Positions 8,334-16,315 of a stretch of DNA of 64,000 bases are shown here, one piece after another; position 1 is the first letter of the stretch, and every line of letters begins with the position of its first letter. The stretch spans positions 434,001 to 498,000 of the forward strand of contig NZ_LT559262.1 in the NCBI RefSeq assembly GCF_900083545.1, in the 5' to 3' direction. A program made the position numbers and the translations under genes. Under the pieces are notes generated by a model. The model was not told where the DNA came from, ran no database searches, and saw only the letters and a list, made by a program, of their open reading frames with translations. Source of the DNA: Alistipes provencensis (lineage in GTDB: Bacteria; Bacteroidota; Bacteroidia; Bacteroidales; Rikenellaceae).

Positions 8334-8357
8334 TTGGTTGACACATTGGTTAACACA
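8334..8357. repeat. Tandem 12-base direct repeat upstream of the integrase
   Basis: TTGGTTGACACA (8334-8345) is followed directly by TTGGTTAACACA (8346-8357), one mismatch. It lies 9 bases upstream of the integrase ATG. Directly repeated short boxes beside an integrase gene suit arm-type binding sites or an operator. Confidence 0.4.
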
Positions 8358-8404
8358 AACGGGCAAAAAACGTGTAAACCGACCACGGAGGCACACAAAA
8401 GAAA

Positions 8405-8430
8405 AACGACCTACATTGCTGTAAGTCGTT
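8405..8430 (-). terminator. Terminator of the tRNA unit
   Basis: Arms 8405-8415 and 8420-8430 pair at 10 of 11 positions with a 4-base loop. On the minus strand a run of T's follows (GTTTTTCTTTTG), 13 bases after the tRNA-Val 3' end. Confidence 0.75.
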
Positions 8431-8442
8431 GATTTTCAGTTG

Positions 8443-8517
8443 TGGGAGCTGAGGGATTCGAACCCCCGACCCTCTGCTTGTAAGGCAGACGCTCTGAACC
8501 AACTGAGCTAAGCTCCC
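8443..8517 (-). tRNA. tRNA-Val (anticodon TAC)
   Basis: The minus strand gives a 7-base acceptor stem GGGAGCT/AGCTCCC, a D-arm TAGCTCAGTTGG, the anticodon loop CTTACAA in stem TCTGC/GCAGA, and a T-arm with GGTTCGAATCC. The discriminator is A and CCA is not encoded. It is the second gene after tRNA-Asn and the first core gene next to the island. Confidence 0.95.
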
Positions 8518-8637
8518 CTAAAAATGGCTTGGGACTGCAAAGGCAACCTTCCGATTACCCATTCCGGACCATCCTTTTACGGACAACCCCTTGCAGGCGT
8601 TTTCTTGAAAGAACCTTTACGCAACCCTCGCGCATCT

Positions 8638-8713
8638 GCGCCTGAACAAGGACTTGAACCTAGGACCCCATGATTAACAGTCATGTGCTCTAACCAACTG
8701 AGCTATTCAGGCA
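8638..8713 (-). tRNA. tRNA-Asn (anticodon GTT)
   Basis: The minus strand gives acceptor TGCCTGA/TCAGGCG, with a T-G pair at the end, a D-arm AGCTCAGTTGGTTAGAGC, anticodon loop CTGTTAA in stem ATGA/TCAT, and a T-loop GGTTCAAGTCC. It is co-transcribed with tRNA-Val, 120 bases downstream; the spacer shows no other gene. Confidence 0.95.
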
Positions 8714-8745
8714 TTCGAAACGAATTGTCTCATCGTTTCGGAGTG

Positions 8746-8777
8746 CAAATATAGGTCAAAAATTCATTCCTGCAAAA
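8746..8777 (-). promoter_or_regulatory. Promoter of the tRNA-Asn/tRNA-Val unit
   Basis: On the minus strand TTTTG (8777-8773), a 19-base spacer and TATATTTG (8753-8746) match the Bacteroidota consensus. It is back to back with the promoter of the DUF1573 gene. Confidence 0.75.
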
Positions 8778-8805
8778 TTATTGCACGAAATTTTCGCAAA
8801 AAAAG

Positions 8806-8813
8806 TATCTTTG
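8806..8813 (+). promoter_or_regulatory. -7 element of the DUF1573 gene
   Basis: TATCTTTG fits TAnnTTTG and lies 23 bases before the ATG, giving a very short leader. A TTG at 8781 is 22 bases upstream, slightly too far to be a perfect -33 element. Confidence 0.6.
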
Positions 8814-8836
8814 CATGTTCCCCAACAAACGAACCG

Positions 8837-9916
8837 ATGTCAGCAAAACGAATCATACTCCTCATTATCGCGGCGTTCGCCGCTTTTTCCGCCTCCGCTC
8901 AGGCACGTCTGGTCTTCGAACCCGACACATGGGATTTCGGCACCATCCGCGAGAGCGACGGCCGCGTCAGCCATACCTTCACGGGCGTCAACCGCGGCGA
9001 CAAGCCGCTGGTGATCCTCGACGTAGTGACCTCCTGCGGCTGCACGGTGCCCGAATTCTCGCGCCAGCCCATCACTCCGGGCGGCAAGACGCAGGTCACC
9101 GTCACATATGATCCCATGAACCGCCCCGGCACCTTCACCAAGGAGCTGTGGGTCTACTCCAACGAGCGGAAGAAGGTCGCCTCGATCACCGTGCAGGGCA
9201 ACGTCACGCCGCGCGAAAAGAGCCTCGAGGAGCTCTACCCGGTCGATGCCGGCGGGGGCCTGCGGCTGGCCACGACGCTCAGCGCCTTCTCCTATATATA
9301 TCAGGGCCGGCAGGTGCAGGGGTCGATCGGCTATGCCAACGCCTCGGACCGCACCGTCCGGCTCTCGCTGCGTCCGCAGGGCGAGAGCGGCCTGCTCCGG
9401 GTAGACGCCCCGCAGCGCATCGCGCCGGGCCAGCGGGGCGAGATCAACCTCTCCTACCTCATCCCGGCCGACAAGCCCCGCTACGGCACCCTGCGCGATG
9501 CGCTGGAAGTCGCGGTCGACGGCCGCAGCAACGGTACGACGATCGTGGCGCACGGTATCGGCGTCGATGCGCGGCCTGCCGACGCGACACAAAAGGCCCC
9601 GAGGGCCGAATTTTCGGAAAATATCCTTAAATTTGGCCCGGTGAAGCAGACGGGACCGCGGCAGAAGCTGTCGTTCACGCTTTCGAACACGGGCGACGCG
9701 CCGCTGATCGTCCGGGCCGTGGAGGGCGAAGGACACGTCGCCACGACACTCTCGCCGGGCCGGACGGTGGCCCCGGGAGATTCGTTCCGGGCCGAGGTGC
9801 TGCTCGACCCCGCGACGCAGGATTTCGGCGTGCTGACCGAACACCTCGTGGTGGTGACCAACGACCCCGTGCGGCCGATGCGGCGCCTGCGGATCACGGC
9901 GATCATTGAAGACTGA
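8837..9916 (+). CDS. Exported DUF1573 domain protein
   Basis: The 359-residue product has a signal peptide (SAKRIILLIIAAFAAFSASA) and an N-terminal DUF1573 domain at about residues 25-125: FEPDTWDFGTIRESDGRVSHTF, then VTSCGCTVPEFS with the conserved CxC, and ITVQGNVTP. A second similar Ig-like module covers about 255-359 (ILKFGPVKQTGPRQKLSFTLSN). DUF1573 proteins are common, functionally uncharacterised periplasmic or surface proteins of Bacteroidota. It is followed after 24 bases by nfnA, so co-transcription is possible though functional linkage is unclear. Confidence 0.9.
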   Translation: MSAKRIILLIIAAFAAFSASAQARLVFEPDTWDFGTIRESDGRVSHTFTGVNRGDKPLVILDVVTSCGCTVPEFSRQPITPGGKTQVTVTYDPMNRPGTFTKELWVYSNERKKVASITVQGNVTPREKSLEELYPVDAGGGLRLATTLSAFSYIYQGRQVQGSIGYANASDRTVRLSLRPQGESGLLRVDAPQRIAPGQRGEINLSYLIPADKPRYGTLRDALEVAVDGRSNGTTIVAHGIGVDARPADATQKAPRAEFSENILKFGPVKQTGPRQKLSFTLSNTGDAPLIVRAVEGEGHVATTLSPGRTVAPGDSFRAEVLLDPATQDFGVLTEHLVVVTNDPVRPMRRLRITAIIED

Positions 9917-9940
9917 CACACAAACGCTTAATACGACATA

Positions 9941-10825
9941 ATGTACCCCATTCTTGAAAAACGAAGCCTCGCGGAAGGCATCTGGCTGATGAAGGTCCTC
10001 GCACCGCGCGTAGCGCGTTCGGCGCAGCCCGGACAGTTCGTCATCGTGCGCGTCGACGAACACGGCGAGCGCATTCCGCTCACGATCTCCGATTTCGACG
10101 CCGCGGAGGGCAGCGTGACGATCGTCACGCAGGCCATCGGCGCCTCGACGCGCAAGATATGCGCACTCGAACAGGGCGACGCCCTCACCGACTTCGCAGG
10201 GCCGCTGGGCCACCCCTCGGAGTTCGTCAAAATCCCCGTCGAGGAACTTCGCAAACGGCACTACCTCTTCGTGGCGGGCGGAGTGGGCACGGCCCCGGTC
10301 TATCCGCAGGTCAAATGGCTCCGGGAACACGGAGTCTGCGCCGACGTCATCATCGGCGCCAAGACGCGCGACATGCTGATTTATACCGATGCCATGCGGG
10401 CCGTCGCCGAGAACCTCTACATCGCCACCGACGACGGTTCGGAGGGCTTCAAGGGGCTGGTGACGCAGGTCGTCGAAGAGCTCGTCGAAAAGCAGGGTCG
10501 GCATTACGACGAATGCGTGGCCATCGGACCGATGATCATGATGAAGTTCGTGGCCCTCACCACGAAGAAATACGGTCTGAAGACCACCGTGTCGCTCAAC
10601 GCGCTGATGGTCGACGGCACGGGCATGTGCGGCGCCTGCCGCGTGACGGTCGGCGGACGGACGCGCTTCACATGCGTCGACGGCCCGGAGTTCGACGCCC
10701 ACGAAGTCGATTTCGACGAGGCGATGCGCCGTCAGGGTATGTACCGCACCCAAGAGCAACGCGCCGCGGCCATCGAGGCCGAGCGCAAGGCGGGACACGA
10801 ATGTAGGATCGGATTAGACAAGTAA
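9941..10825 (+). CDS. nfnA: NfnA-type FAD/NAD-binding subunit (ferredoxin:NADP+ oxidoreductase small subunit)
   Basis: The 294-residue protein has the PyrK/SudB fold: an FAD-binding barrel with PGQFVIVRVDEHGERIPLTI near 27-47, a nucleotide-binding part with VAGGVGTAPVYPQVKWLRE near 107, and a C-terminal [2Fe-2S] site with Cys in GTGMCGACRV and TCVDGPEFD near 222-245. The downstream gene is the large subunit, three bases away. The pair forms the electron-bifurcating NADH-dependent reduced ferredoxin:NADP+ oxidoreductase, or is annotated as sulfide dehydrogenase/glutamate-synthase-like. Which reaction runs here cannot be settled from sequence, but the two-gene layout is that of NfnAB. Confidence 0.88.
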   Translation: MYPILEKRSLAEGIWLMKVLAPRVARSAQPGQFVIVRVDEHGERIPLTISDFDAAEGSVTIVTQAIGASTRKICALEQGDALTDFAGPLGHPSEFVKIPVEELRKRHYLFVAGGVGTAPVYPQVKWLREHGVCADVIIGAKTRDMLIYTDAMRAVAENLYIATDDGSEGFKGLVTQVVEELVEKQGRHYDECVAIGPMIMMKFVALTTKKYGLKTTVSLNALMVDGTGMCGACRVTVGGRTRFTCVDGPEFDAHEVDFDEAMRRQGMYRTQEQRAAAIEAERKAGHECRIGLDK

Positions 10826-10828
10826 ACC

Positions 10829-12214
10829 ATGGCAAACAAGATACCCCGCGTGCCGGTGCGCGAACAGGACCCGGCCATCCGTGCGACCAACTTCGAGGAG
10901 GTCTGCTACGGCTACAACCCCGAAGAGGCCGCGCTCGAAGCCTCGCGCTGCCTGCGCTGCAAGAATCCCCGCTGTGTCGGGGCGTGCCCGGTGGGAATCC
11001 GCATCCCCGACTTCATCGCCGCCGTGCACGAAGGACGGCTGCAGGAGGCCGCCGACATCATCTCCGAGGACAGTTCGCTGCCCTCGATCTGCGGCCGCGT
11101 CTGCCCGCAGGAGAGCCAGTGCGAAGGGGCGTGCATCCTCGGCATCAAGGGCGAACCGGTGGCCGTGGGCAAGCTGGAACGCTTCGTCGGCGACTGGAAA
11201 CTCGAACACGGCGCCCCGGTGCAGCCCGCCGCCGTGCGCAACGGCCGCAAAGTCGCCGTCATCGGCAGCGGCCCCGCCGGACTGGCCTGCGCCAGCGATC
11301 TGGCGCGCATGGGTTACGAGGTGAAGATTTTCGAGGCGCTGCACAAGGTGGGCGGCGTGCTGGTCTACGGCATCCCCGAATTCCGGCTCCCGAAAGAGCG
11401 CATCGTGGCGCGCGAGATCGCGCAGGTCGAGCGGCTGGGCGTGGAGATCGAGACCGACGTGATCGTGGGCCGCACCGTGACGATCGATTCGCTGCTGGAC
11501 GAGGAAGGGTACGACGCCGTCTTCATCGGCTCGGGCGCCGGACTGCCCCGCTTCATGGGCATCCCGGGCGAGAACCTCAACGGCGTGGTTTCGGCCAACG
11601 AGTTCCTCACGCGCGCCAACCTGATGCACGCCTATGACAAGGAGTACGACACCCCGATCTACGTCGGACAGCGCGTGGTGGTCGTGGGCGGCGGCAACGT
11701 GGCGATGGACGCCGTGCGCACGGCCAAGCGGCTGGGCACCGAGGCGACGATCGTCTACCGCCGTTCGGAAAAAGAGCTCCCGGCGCGTGTCGAGGAGGTC
11801 CACCATGCCAAGGAGGAGGGCATCCGCTTCCGCATGCTGACCAATCCCACCGAGGTCCTCGGCGACGAAAAAGGCTGGGTGACGGGCCTGCGGTGCGTGG
11901 AGATGGAGTTGGGCGAACCCGACGAGAGCGGCCGCCGGTCGCCGGTAGTTAAGGAGGGATCGGATTTCGAAATCCCCTGCGACGTGGTCATCATGGCGCT
12001 GGGCACCTCGCCCAACCCGCTGCTGGCCGCCACGACCGCCGGGCTGGAGACCACCCGCCGGGGCTGCATCACGGCCGACGAGCACGGAGCCACCACCCGC
12101 AAGGGCGTCTTCGCCGGGGGCGACGCCGTAACGGGCGCCGCAACGGTAATCCTGGCCATGGGCGCCGGACGCACGGCGGCCCGGGCGATCGACGAGTATA
12201 TTAAATCACTCTAA
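10829..12214 (+). CDS. nfnB: NfnB / GltA-like FAD-NADPH oxidoreductase large subunit
   Basis: The 461-residue protein carries an N-terminal bis-[4Fe-4S] domain (CLRCKNPRCVGACPVGI near 38-54 and CGRVCPQESQCEGACILG near 89-106), an FAD Rossmann site VAVIGSGPAGLACASDLARM near 146, and a NADPH site VVVVGGGNVAMDAVRTAKR near 286. The C-terminal GVFAGGDAVTGAATVILAMG completes the FAD site. This is the large subunit of NfnAB, also called homotetrameric NADPH-dependent glutamate synthase when it acts alone. Absence of the large glutamine amidotransferase subunit nearby and the adjacent nfnA favour the transhydrogenase role. Confidence 0.9.
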   Translation: MANKIPRVPVREQDPAIRATNFEEVCYGYNPEEAALEASRCLRCKNPRCVGACPVGIRIPDFIAAVHEGRLQEAADIISEDSSLPSICGRVCPQESQCEGACILGIKGEPVAVGKLERFVGDWKLEHGAPVQPAAVRNGRKVAVIGSGPAGLACASDLARMGYEVKIFEALHKVGGVLVYGIPEFRLPKERIVAREIAQVERLGVEIETDVIVGRTVTIDSLLDEEGYDAVFIGSGAGLPRFMGIPGENLNGVVSANEFLTRANLMHAYDKEYDTPIYVGQRVVVVGGGNVAMDAVRTAKRLGTEATIVYRRSEKELPARVEEVHHAKEEGIRFRMLTNPTEVLGDEKGWVTGLRCVEMELGEPDESGRRSPVVKEGSDFEIPCDVVIMALGTSPNPLLAATTAGLETTRRGCITADEHGATTRKGVFAGGDAVTGAATVILAMGAGRTAARAIDEYIKSL

Positions 12215-12240
12215 AGAGTTACAAGTCAGGGAAATTTTCG

Positions 12241-12248
12241 TAAATTTG
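12241..12248 (+). promoter_or_regulatory. -7 element of the lipoprotein gene
   Basis: TAAATTTG matches TAnnTTTG, 34 bases before the ATG at 12283. No good -33 TTTG is present at the right distance. Confidence 0.5.
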
Positions 12249-12282
12249 CGGCGTCAAAAAACCTTTAAAGACACACAAGCAA

Positions 12283-12852
12283 ATGAAAAGCATCAAATTT
12301 CTGGCAGCCGTTGCAGCCCTCTGCGGGCTGGCAGCCTGCGCCGACAAAACCCCGAAGACCTTCGAGGGTTTCATCGCCGACGCGTCGATGAACACCGTCA
12401 CCGTCAAGGCGCTGACCGCCGACGAGACCTACACCTTCTCGACGATGGACGCCGATAAGAGCGAGGCCGAAGGCCTGCTGCTGGGCGCTCCGGTGGTCGT
12501 GGACTACACGGGCAAGCTCGAGGACGGCGCCGCAGCCACGAAAGTCGCCACCGACCCCACCTATGCCGAAGCCGTAGGCCGGTGGACGATGCCCGACCCG
12601 ATCGATCCCGAAGGTGTGATGGGCGTCGAAATCATGGTCGAGGGCGCTGCGCAGTCAATCAACATGGCCACGCTGGTCTATTCGTCGTGGGAGCTTCAAG
12701 GCGAAGCCGACAAAATCCTGCTCAAAGGGCAGAGCATCGGCAACGGCCAGACCATCGACTTCACCCAGACGGGCGTGATCGCCAAGGATGCCGAGGGCCG
12801 ATACACCCTGACGATCGAGGGCACCGAGACGGTCTACACCAAGGCCGAATAA
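12283..12852 (+). CDS. Lipoprotein, lipocalin-like
   Basis: The 189-residue product has a lipobox LAAC at residues 17-20 (MKSIKFLAAVAALCGLAAC), so it should be lipid-anchored. The N-terminal half (FEGFIADASMNTVTVKALTADETYTF) resembles a small beta-barrel. The C-terminal half (GRWTMPDP, SWELQGEADKILLKGQSIG) resembles the lipocalin-like domain seen in Bacteroides lipoproteins. The ligand is unknown. It has its own promoter and ends in a strong bidirectional terminator. Confidence 0.75.
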   Translation: MKSIKFLAAVAALCGLAACADKTPKTFEGFIADASMNTVTVKALTADETYTFSTMDADKSEAEGLLLGAPVVVDYTGKLEDGAAATKVATDPTYAEAVGRWTMPDPIDPEGVMGVEIMVEGAAQSINMATLVYSSWELQGEADKILLKGQSIGNGQTIDFTQTGVIAKDAEGRYTLTIEGTETVYTKAE

Positions 12853-12867
12853 CCCCTGCTGTTATAG

Positions 12868-12898
12868 AAAAAAGCCTCCGGAGTTCCGGAGGCTTTTT
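12868..12898. terminator. Bidirectional terminator
   Basis: Perfect 9-base arms GCCTCCGGA (12874-12882) and TCCGGAGGC (12885-12893), flanked by six A's on the left and five T's on the right. It separates the plus-strand lipoprotein from the minus-strand glycosyltransferase. Confidence 0.9.
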
Positions 12899-12905
12899 CG
12901 TTTCA

Positions 12906-13931
12906 TCATCGCCCGATCAACTGCCTCACCCGCTCTGCGATCATCGCAGGGGTCACGGCTTTCAGGCAGCGATAGTCGCCGTAACGGCAGGGCTTGCTGC
13001 CGAATACGGAACAGGGGCGGCACGTCATGTCGGCCTGCAGAATCCCCTGCGGATCGCACCCGTAACCCAAGAATCCCAATCCGGGATGCGTCGCGCCCCA
13101 CACCGACACCACGGGCGTGGCCACGAGCGCCGCCAGATGCATGACCAGCGAATCCATCGACACCACGCAGTCGAGGTTGGCGATCAGGTCCATCTCCCCG
13201 TCGAGGCGGACCTTGCCGAACAGCGCCGTGACGTTGGGATACATGCGCTCCATCTCCTCGGCGAACTGTTGTTCGCCTCCTCCGCCGCCGTGGATGAAGA
13301 CCCGGTCGTAACGCTCCGCCAGCAGCCGCACCGCCTCGCGGCTCTGCTCCCCGGGATAGGTCTTGCCCTGCTGCGCCGAGAAAGGGGCGAATCCCACCCA
13401 GACGCCCTCTTTGGGGCCGAACGGATTGGGACGCTCCTGCCGGCGGACAGGTTCCGGATCGTCGAACACGAACCCCAGCCGGCGAAACGTGTCGCAGTAG
13501 CGCAGCACAGTATGGCGCAGCGGCTCCATGCCGCGGCTCCCGCAGCGGATGAACTGCCGTTTCTCCGCGCGGCCCTTGTGAATGAATGCCACGGGGATGC
13601 CGTGGAGACTCATCGAGAGACGGAAGGCCCGGGAGCGCAGCACGTCGTGCACGTCGGCCACGGCATCCACACCCAGCCACCGGGCCTCGGCAGCCAGCCG
13701 CCACATGCCCCGCAGGGAGTGGTGGGCGCCTTTGAGGTCGACATCGAGAAAATCCACGCCCAGCCCCTCGAAGAACGGTTTGAACATCGGCCGCGTCGCC
13801 ACCGTGACCCGCAGGCCGGGATAGGCGGACATCAGCGCACGGAGCGCATGCGGCAGCATCGCCACATCGCCCATCGCAGAAGTCCGCAGCACCAGCAGAT
13901 GACGCGGGAGTTCCCTATTTTTTCTGGCCAT
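12906..13931 (-). CDS. Glycosyltransferase family 9 (heptosyltransferase-like)
   Basis: The 341-residue protein begins LLVLRTSAMGDVAMLPHALRAL, the GT9 N-terminal signature with the acceptor-site aspartate after G. It has the C-terminal nucleotide-sugar domain with FIHGGGGGEQQFAEEM, LDCVVSMDSLVMHLAALVATPVVSVWGATHPG and a Cys-rich end (CRPCSVFGSKPCRYGDYRCL). Such proteins add heptose or related sugars to the lipopolysaccharide core in the cytoplasm. The donor and acceptor cannot be read from sequence. It overlaps the DUF4254 gene upstream by 17 bases. DUF4254 genes commonly sit beside GT9 genes in Bacteroidota, so the two probably act together. Confidence 0.85.
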   Translation of the reverse strand: MARKNRELPRHLLVLRTSAMGDVAMLPHALRALMSAYPGLRVTVATRPMFKPFFEGLGVDFLDVDLKGAHHSLRGMWRLAAEARWLGVDAVADVHDVLRSRAFRLSMSLHGIPVAFIHKGRAEKRQFIRCGSRGMEPLRHTVLRYCDTFRRLGFVFDDPEPVRRQERPNPFGPKEGVWVGFAPFSAQQGKTYPGEQSREAVRLLAERYDRVFIHGGGGGEQQFAEEMERMYPNVTALFGKVRLDGEMDLIANLDCVVSMDSLVMHLAALVATPVVSVWGATHPGLGFLGYGCDPQGILQADMTCRPCSVFGSKPCRYGDYRCLKAVTPAMIAERVRQLIGR

Positions 13932-14520
13932 AGAGCACCGGATTCAGCGCCGGGTCGTTGTACATCTTCATCTGCTTGTAGGTCTTCATGTACTTGCGGC
14001 CCGCCTCGATATCCTCGATCAGCTCCTCGATGGACCGCGAAAGGTCGGCCTGCTGCGAGAGCAGCACGTCGAGCTTTTTCCGGCAAGCCGCCCGGTGTTC
14101 GTCGTCGACGTCCGTGCGCTCCGCCTCGCGCGCCATGTGGTAGATTTTCAGGGCGAGGATCGACAGCCGGTCGATGGCCCACGCCGGAGTTTCGGTGTTC
14201 AGCCGGGCGTCGGGAGCCGGCACGATCTCCTTATATTTGTCCAGCAGGTAGGAATCGACATACTCCACCATGTCCGTGCGGTCCTGATTCGACTTGTCGA
14301 TGCGGCGCTTGATCTTCAACGCCTCCGCCGGATCGATCGCCGGGTCGCGGATGATGTCCTCCAGATGCCACTGCACGGTGTCGATCCAGTTTTTATGATA
14401 GAGCAGGTGGTCGATCGTTCCCGGGGCATAGGGGTTGTCGATCGGATGGTCGACATCGTCCCAGCGGTGATATTCCTCGATAGACCGGTTGAAAATACGA
14501 TTCGCGTTTTCGGTAAACAT
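13915..14520 (-). CDS. DUF4254 domain protein
   Basis: The 201-residue product is helical and polar throughout (WDDVDHPIDNPYAPGTIDHLLYHKNWIDTVQWHLED), with no signal peptide or membrane segment. The pattern matches DUF4254, a cytoplasmic family of unknown function usually paired with a heptosyltransferase. It is the promoter-proximal gene of this two-gene unit and overlaps the glycosyltransferase start by 17 bases. It is divergent from the glucosaminidase gene, 75 bases away. Confidence 0.85.
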   Translation of the reverse strand: MFTENANRIFNRSIEEYHRWDDVDHPIDNPYAPGTIDHLLYHKNWIDTVQWHLEDIIRDPAIDPAEALKIKRRIDKSNQDRTDMVEYVDSYLLDKYKEIVPAPDARLNTETPAWAIDRLSILALKIYHMAREAERTDVDDEHRAACRKKLDVLLSQQADLSRSIEELIEDIEAGRKYMKTYKQMKMYNDPALNPVLYGQKK

Positions 14521-14541
14521 AGCTTGCGGTTTATTCGATTA

Positions 14542-14572
14542 TTGTTATTTTCATCGGAAAATTATACCTTTG
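14542..14572 (+). promoter_or_regulatory. Promoter of the glucosaminidase gene
   Basis: TTG at 14542-14544, a 20-base spacer and TACCTTTG at 14565-14572 fit the Bacteroidota consensus. The ATG follows 23 bases later. Confidence 0.65.
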
Positions 14573-14595
14573 TCGGTAACTGTTAAACAAAGATA

Positions 14596-15600
14596 ATGAC
14601 TTTTTCCAAAAAAGCAATATCCCTCGCGGGAATCCTTCTCTGCTGCGCGGTGCAGCTCGGGGCGCAGGTGCGCCAGACACGCGAAGAATACGTCAGCCGT
14701 TACATGTCGATCGCCGTGGCCCACATGGAGCGCTACGGCATCCCGGCGAGCATCACCATGGCGCAGGGCATCCTCGAATCCGACTGCGGCAACAGCCTGC
14801 TGTCGATGCGGTCGAACAACCATTTCGGCATCAAGTGCAAGCGCAACTGGACGGGCGAGAAGGTCTACCACGACGACGACGCCAAAGGCGAATGTTTCCG
14901 CGCATATCCTTCGGTCGAAGCCTCCTATCAGGACCACGCCGAGTTCCTCGACTCGCAGCCCCGCTACGACTCGCTCTTCGCCTACCCGTCCGACGACTAC
15001 AAAAGCTGGGCACGGGGTTTGAAGGCCGCGGGATACGCCACGGCGCCCGACTATGCCCAGCGGCTCGTGCGGATCATCGAGGAGAACCAGCTCTTCCTGC
15101 TGGACCGTCCCGACGGCATGCACCTCTACGCCACGCGCTACGGACTTCCGCGCGACCCCGAGGAGTGGTTCTCGTCGCAGAGCAGCGTGGAGCGCACGGC
15201 CGAGGCCGGAACGGCCATCGACCCGGACAACTACCGCGTAACGATCAACGCCCATGCAGGCTACAACGTCTATGCCACCAACGGCGTGCACTACGTCACG
15301 GCCAAGGAGAACGACACGTTCGAGAACATCGGCGGGAAGTTCCGCCTCTCGGCGCGCAACCTGCGCAAGTTCAACGACCTGAAGGACAAGAAGGCGCAGC
15401 CCGTTCCGGGCGAAGTGGTCTACATCGAGCGCAAGAAGAAGCGCTGGACGGGCAACGCCCAGCATCACATCGCGCGTCAGGGCGAGACGGCCTACTCCGT
15501 CGGGCAGTCCTACGCCATCCGCACGCGGTCGATCGAAAAACTCAACCGCCTCAAGTCCGGCGAGGAGCTGGAGCAGGGGCGCCAGATACGCATCAAGTAA
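14596..15600 (+). CDS. Exported glucosaminidase with two LysM-like repeats
   Basis: The 334-residue product has a signal peptide (KKAISLAGILLCCAVQLGAQ). A GH73-type glucosaminidase domain covers about 30-175: ITMAQGILESDCGNSLLS with the catalytic glutamate, NNHFGIKCKRNWTG, FRAYPSVEASYQDHAEFL and GYATAPDYAQRLVRIIE. Two LysM-like modules follow (HYVTAKENDTFENIGGKF near 235, HHIARQGETAYSVGQSY near 290), which bind peptidoglycan. It should cleave glycan strands in the periplasm during wall turnover. It is followed after 18 bases by the next gene on the same strand. Confidence 0.9.
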   Translation: MTFSKKAISLAGILLCCAVQLGAQVRQTREEYVSRYMSIAVAHMERYGIPASITMAQGILESDCGNSLLSMRSNNHFGIKCKRNWTGEKVYHDDDAKGECFRAYPSVEASYQDHAEFLDSQPRYDSLFAYPSDDYKSWARGLKAAGYATAPDYAQRLVRIIEENQLFLLDRPDGMHLYATRYGLPRDPEEWFSSQSSVERTAEAGTAIDPDNYRVTINAHAGYNVYATNGVHYVTAKENDTFENIGGKFRLSARNLRKFNDLKDKKAQPVPGEVVYIERKKKRWTGNAQHHIARQGETAYSVGQSYAIRTRSIEKLNRLKSGEELEQGRQIRIK

Positions 15601-15618
15601 AAAACGACATACAGACCT

Positions 15619-16305
15619 ATGGAAACAACCCCGCTGAGAGCCAAGATACTCGACACGATCATCCGCAAGTCGACCCTCAAACAGAAGGTTTTCGACAACT
15701 CGTTCGCAGCGTTCAACACCCTGAAGGAGACTCTGCTGGAGATGGCCTCGGAGATGGACGACGAGCTGGACGGCAAGCTCGACCGCCGCGTGCGGCTCGA
15801 ATACCGCGACCGCGGCAAGTTCGAGGCCCAGTTGCAGGTGGCCAACGACATCCTGATCTTCCAGATGCACACCGACGTCTTCGAATTCGAGGAAGGGCAC
15901 CCCATCTGGCAGAATCCCTATGTCGCGGCCGACCGCGAGAACTCCTACTGCGGGCTGGTCAACATCTACAACTTCCTTTCCGACTCGTTCAAGTTCAACC
16001 GCAATGCCGACGAGGGCTACCTGATCGGCCGCATCTTCATCAACCGCGAACGCCGCTACTTCGTCGAAGGCAAACAGCAGACCTCGATGCGGGCCGCGGA
16101 TTTCGGCCGGGAGGAGTTGGACCGCGACGCACTGGTGCCGATTCTCGAATCGGCGATTGATTTCGCGCTGAATTTCGACCTGCTGATGCCTCCCTACGAG
16201 GAGAACAAACGCGTGACGGTCGACCAGTTCAACACCAAGATGGACAATTCGAAATTCGTGACCGGCAAACGGCTCGGCTACGATTTCGACATAGAGGATA
16301 TTTAA
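15619..16305 (+). CDS. Conserved hypothetical cytoplasmic protein
   Basis: The 228-residue product starts METTPLRAKILDTIIRKSTLKQKVFD and lacks a signal peptide or TM helix. It has a mixed helix/strand pattern (RVRLEYRDRGKFEAQLQVAN, DILIFQMHTDVFEFEEGHPI, YLIGRIFINRERRYFVEGKQQ) that I recall as a conserved but unnamed Bacteroidales protein. It lies 18 bases after the glucosaminidase and 10 bases before the DPP-IV gene, so it is likely part of one transcript. I cannot assign a function. Confidence 0.75.
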   Translation: METTPLRAKILDTIIRKSTLKQKVFDNSFAAFNTLKETLLEMASEMDDELDGKLDRRVRLEYRDRGKFEAQLQVANDILIFQMHTDVFEFEEGHPIWQNPYVAADRENSYCGLVNIYNFLSDSFKFNRNADEGYLIGRIFINRERRYFVEGKQQTSMRAADFGREELDRDALVPILESAIDFALNFDLLMPPYEENKRVTVDQFNTKMDNSKFVTGKRLGYDFDIEDI

Positions 16306-16315
16306 CCGCACGACC

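Noticed and set aside
8840..10798. A 652-codon frame antisense to the DUF1573 and nfnA genes
   Set aside because: Long antisense frames are expected in GC-rich DNA; the plus-strand genes have clear domains and this one has none.
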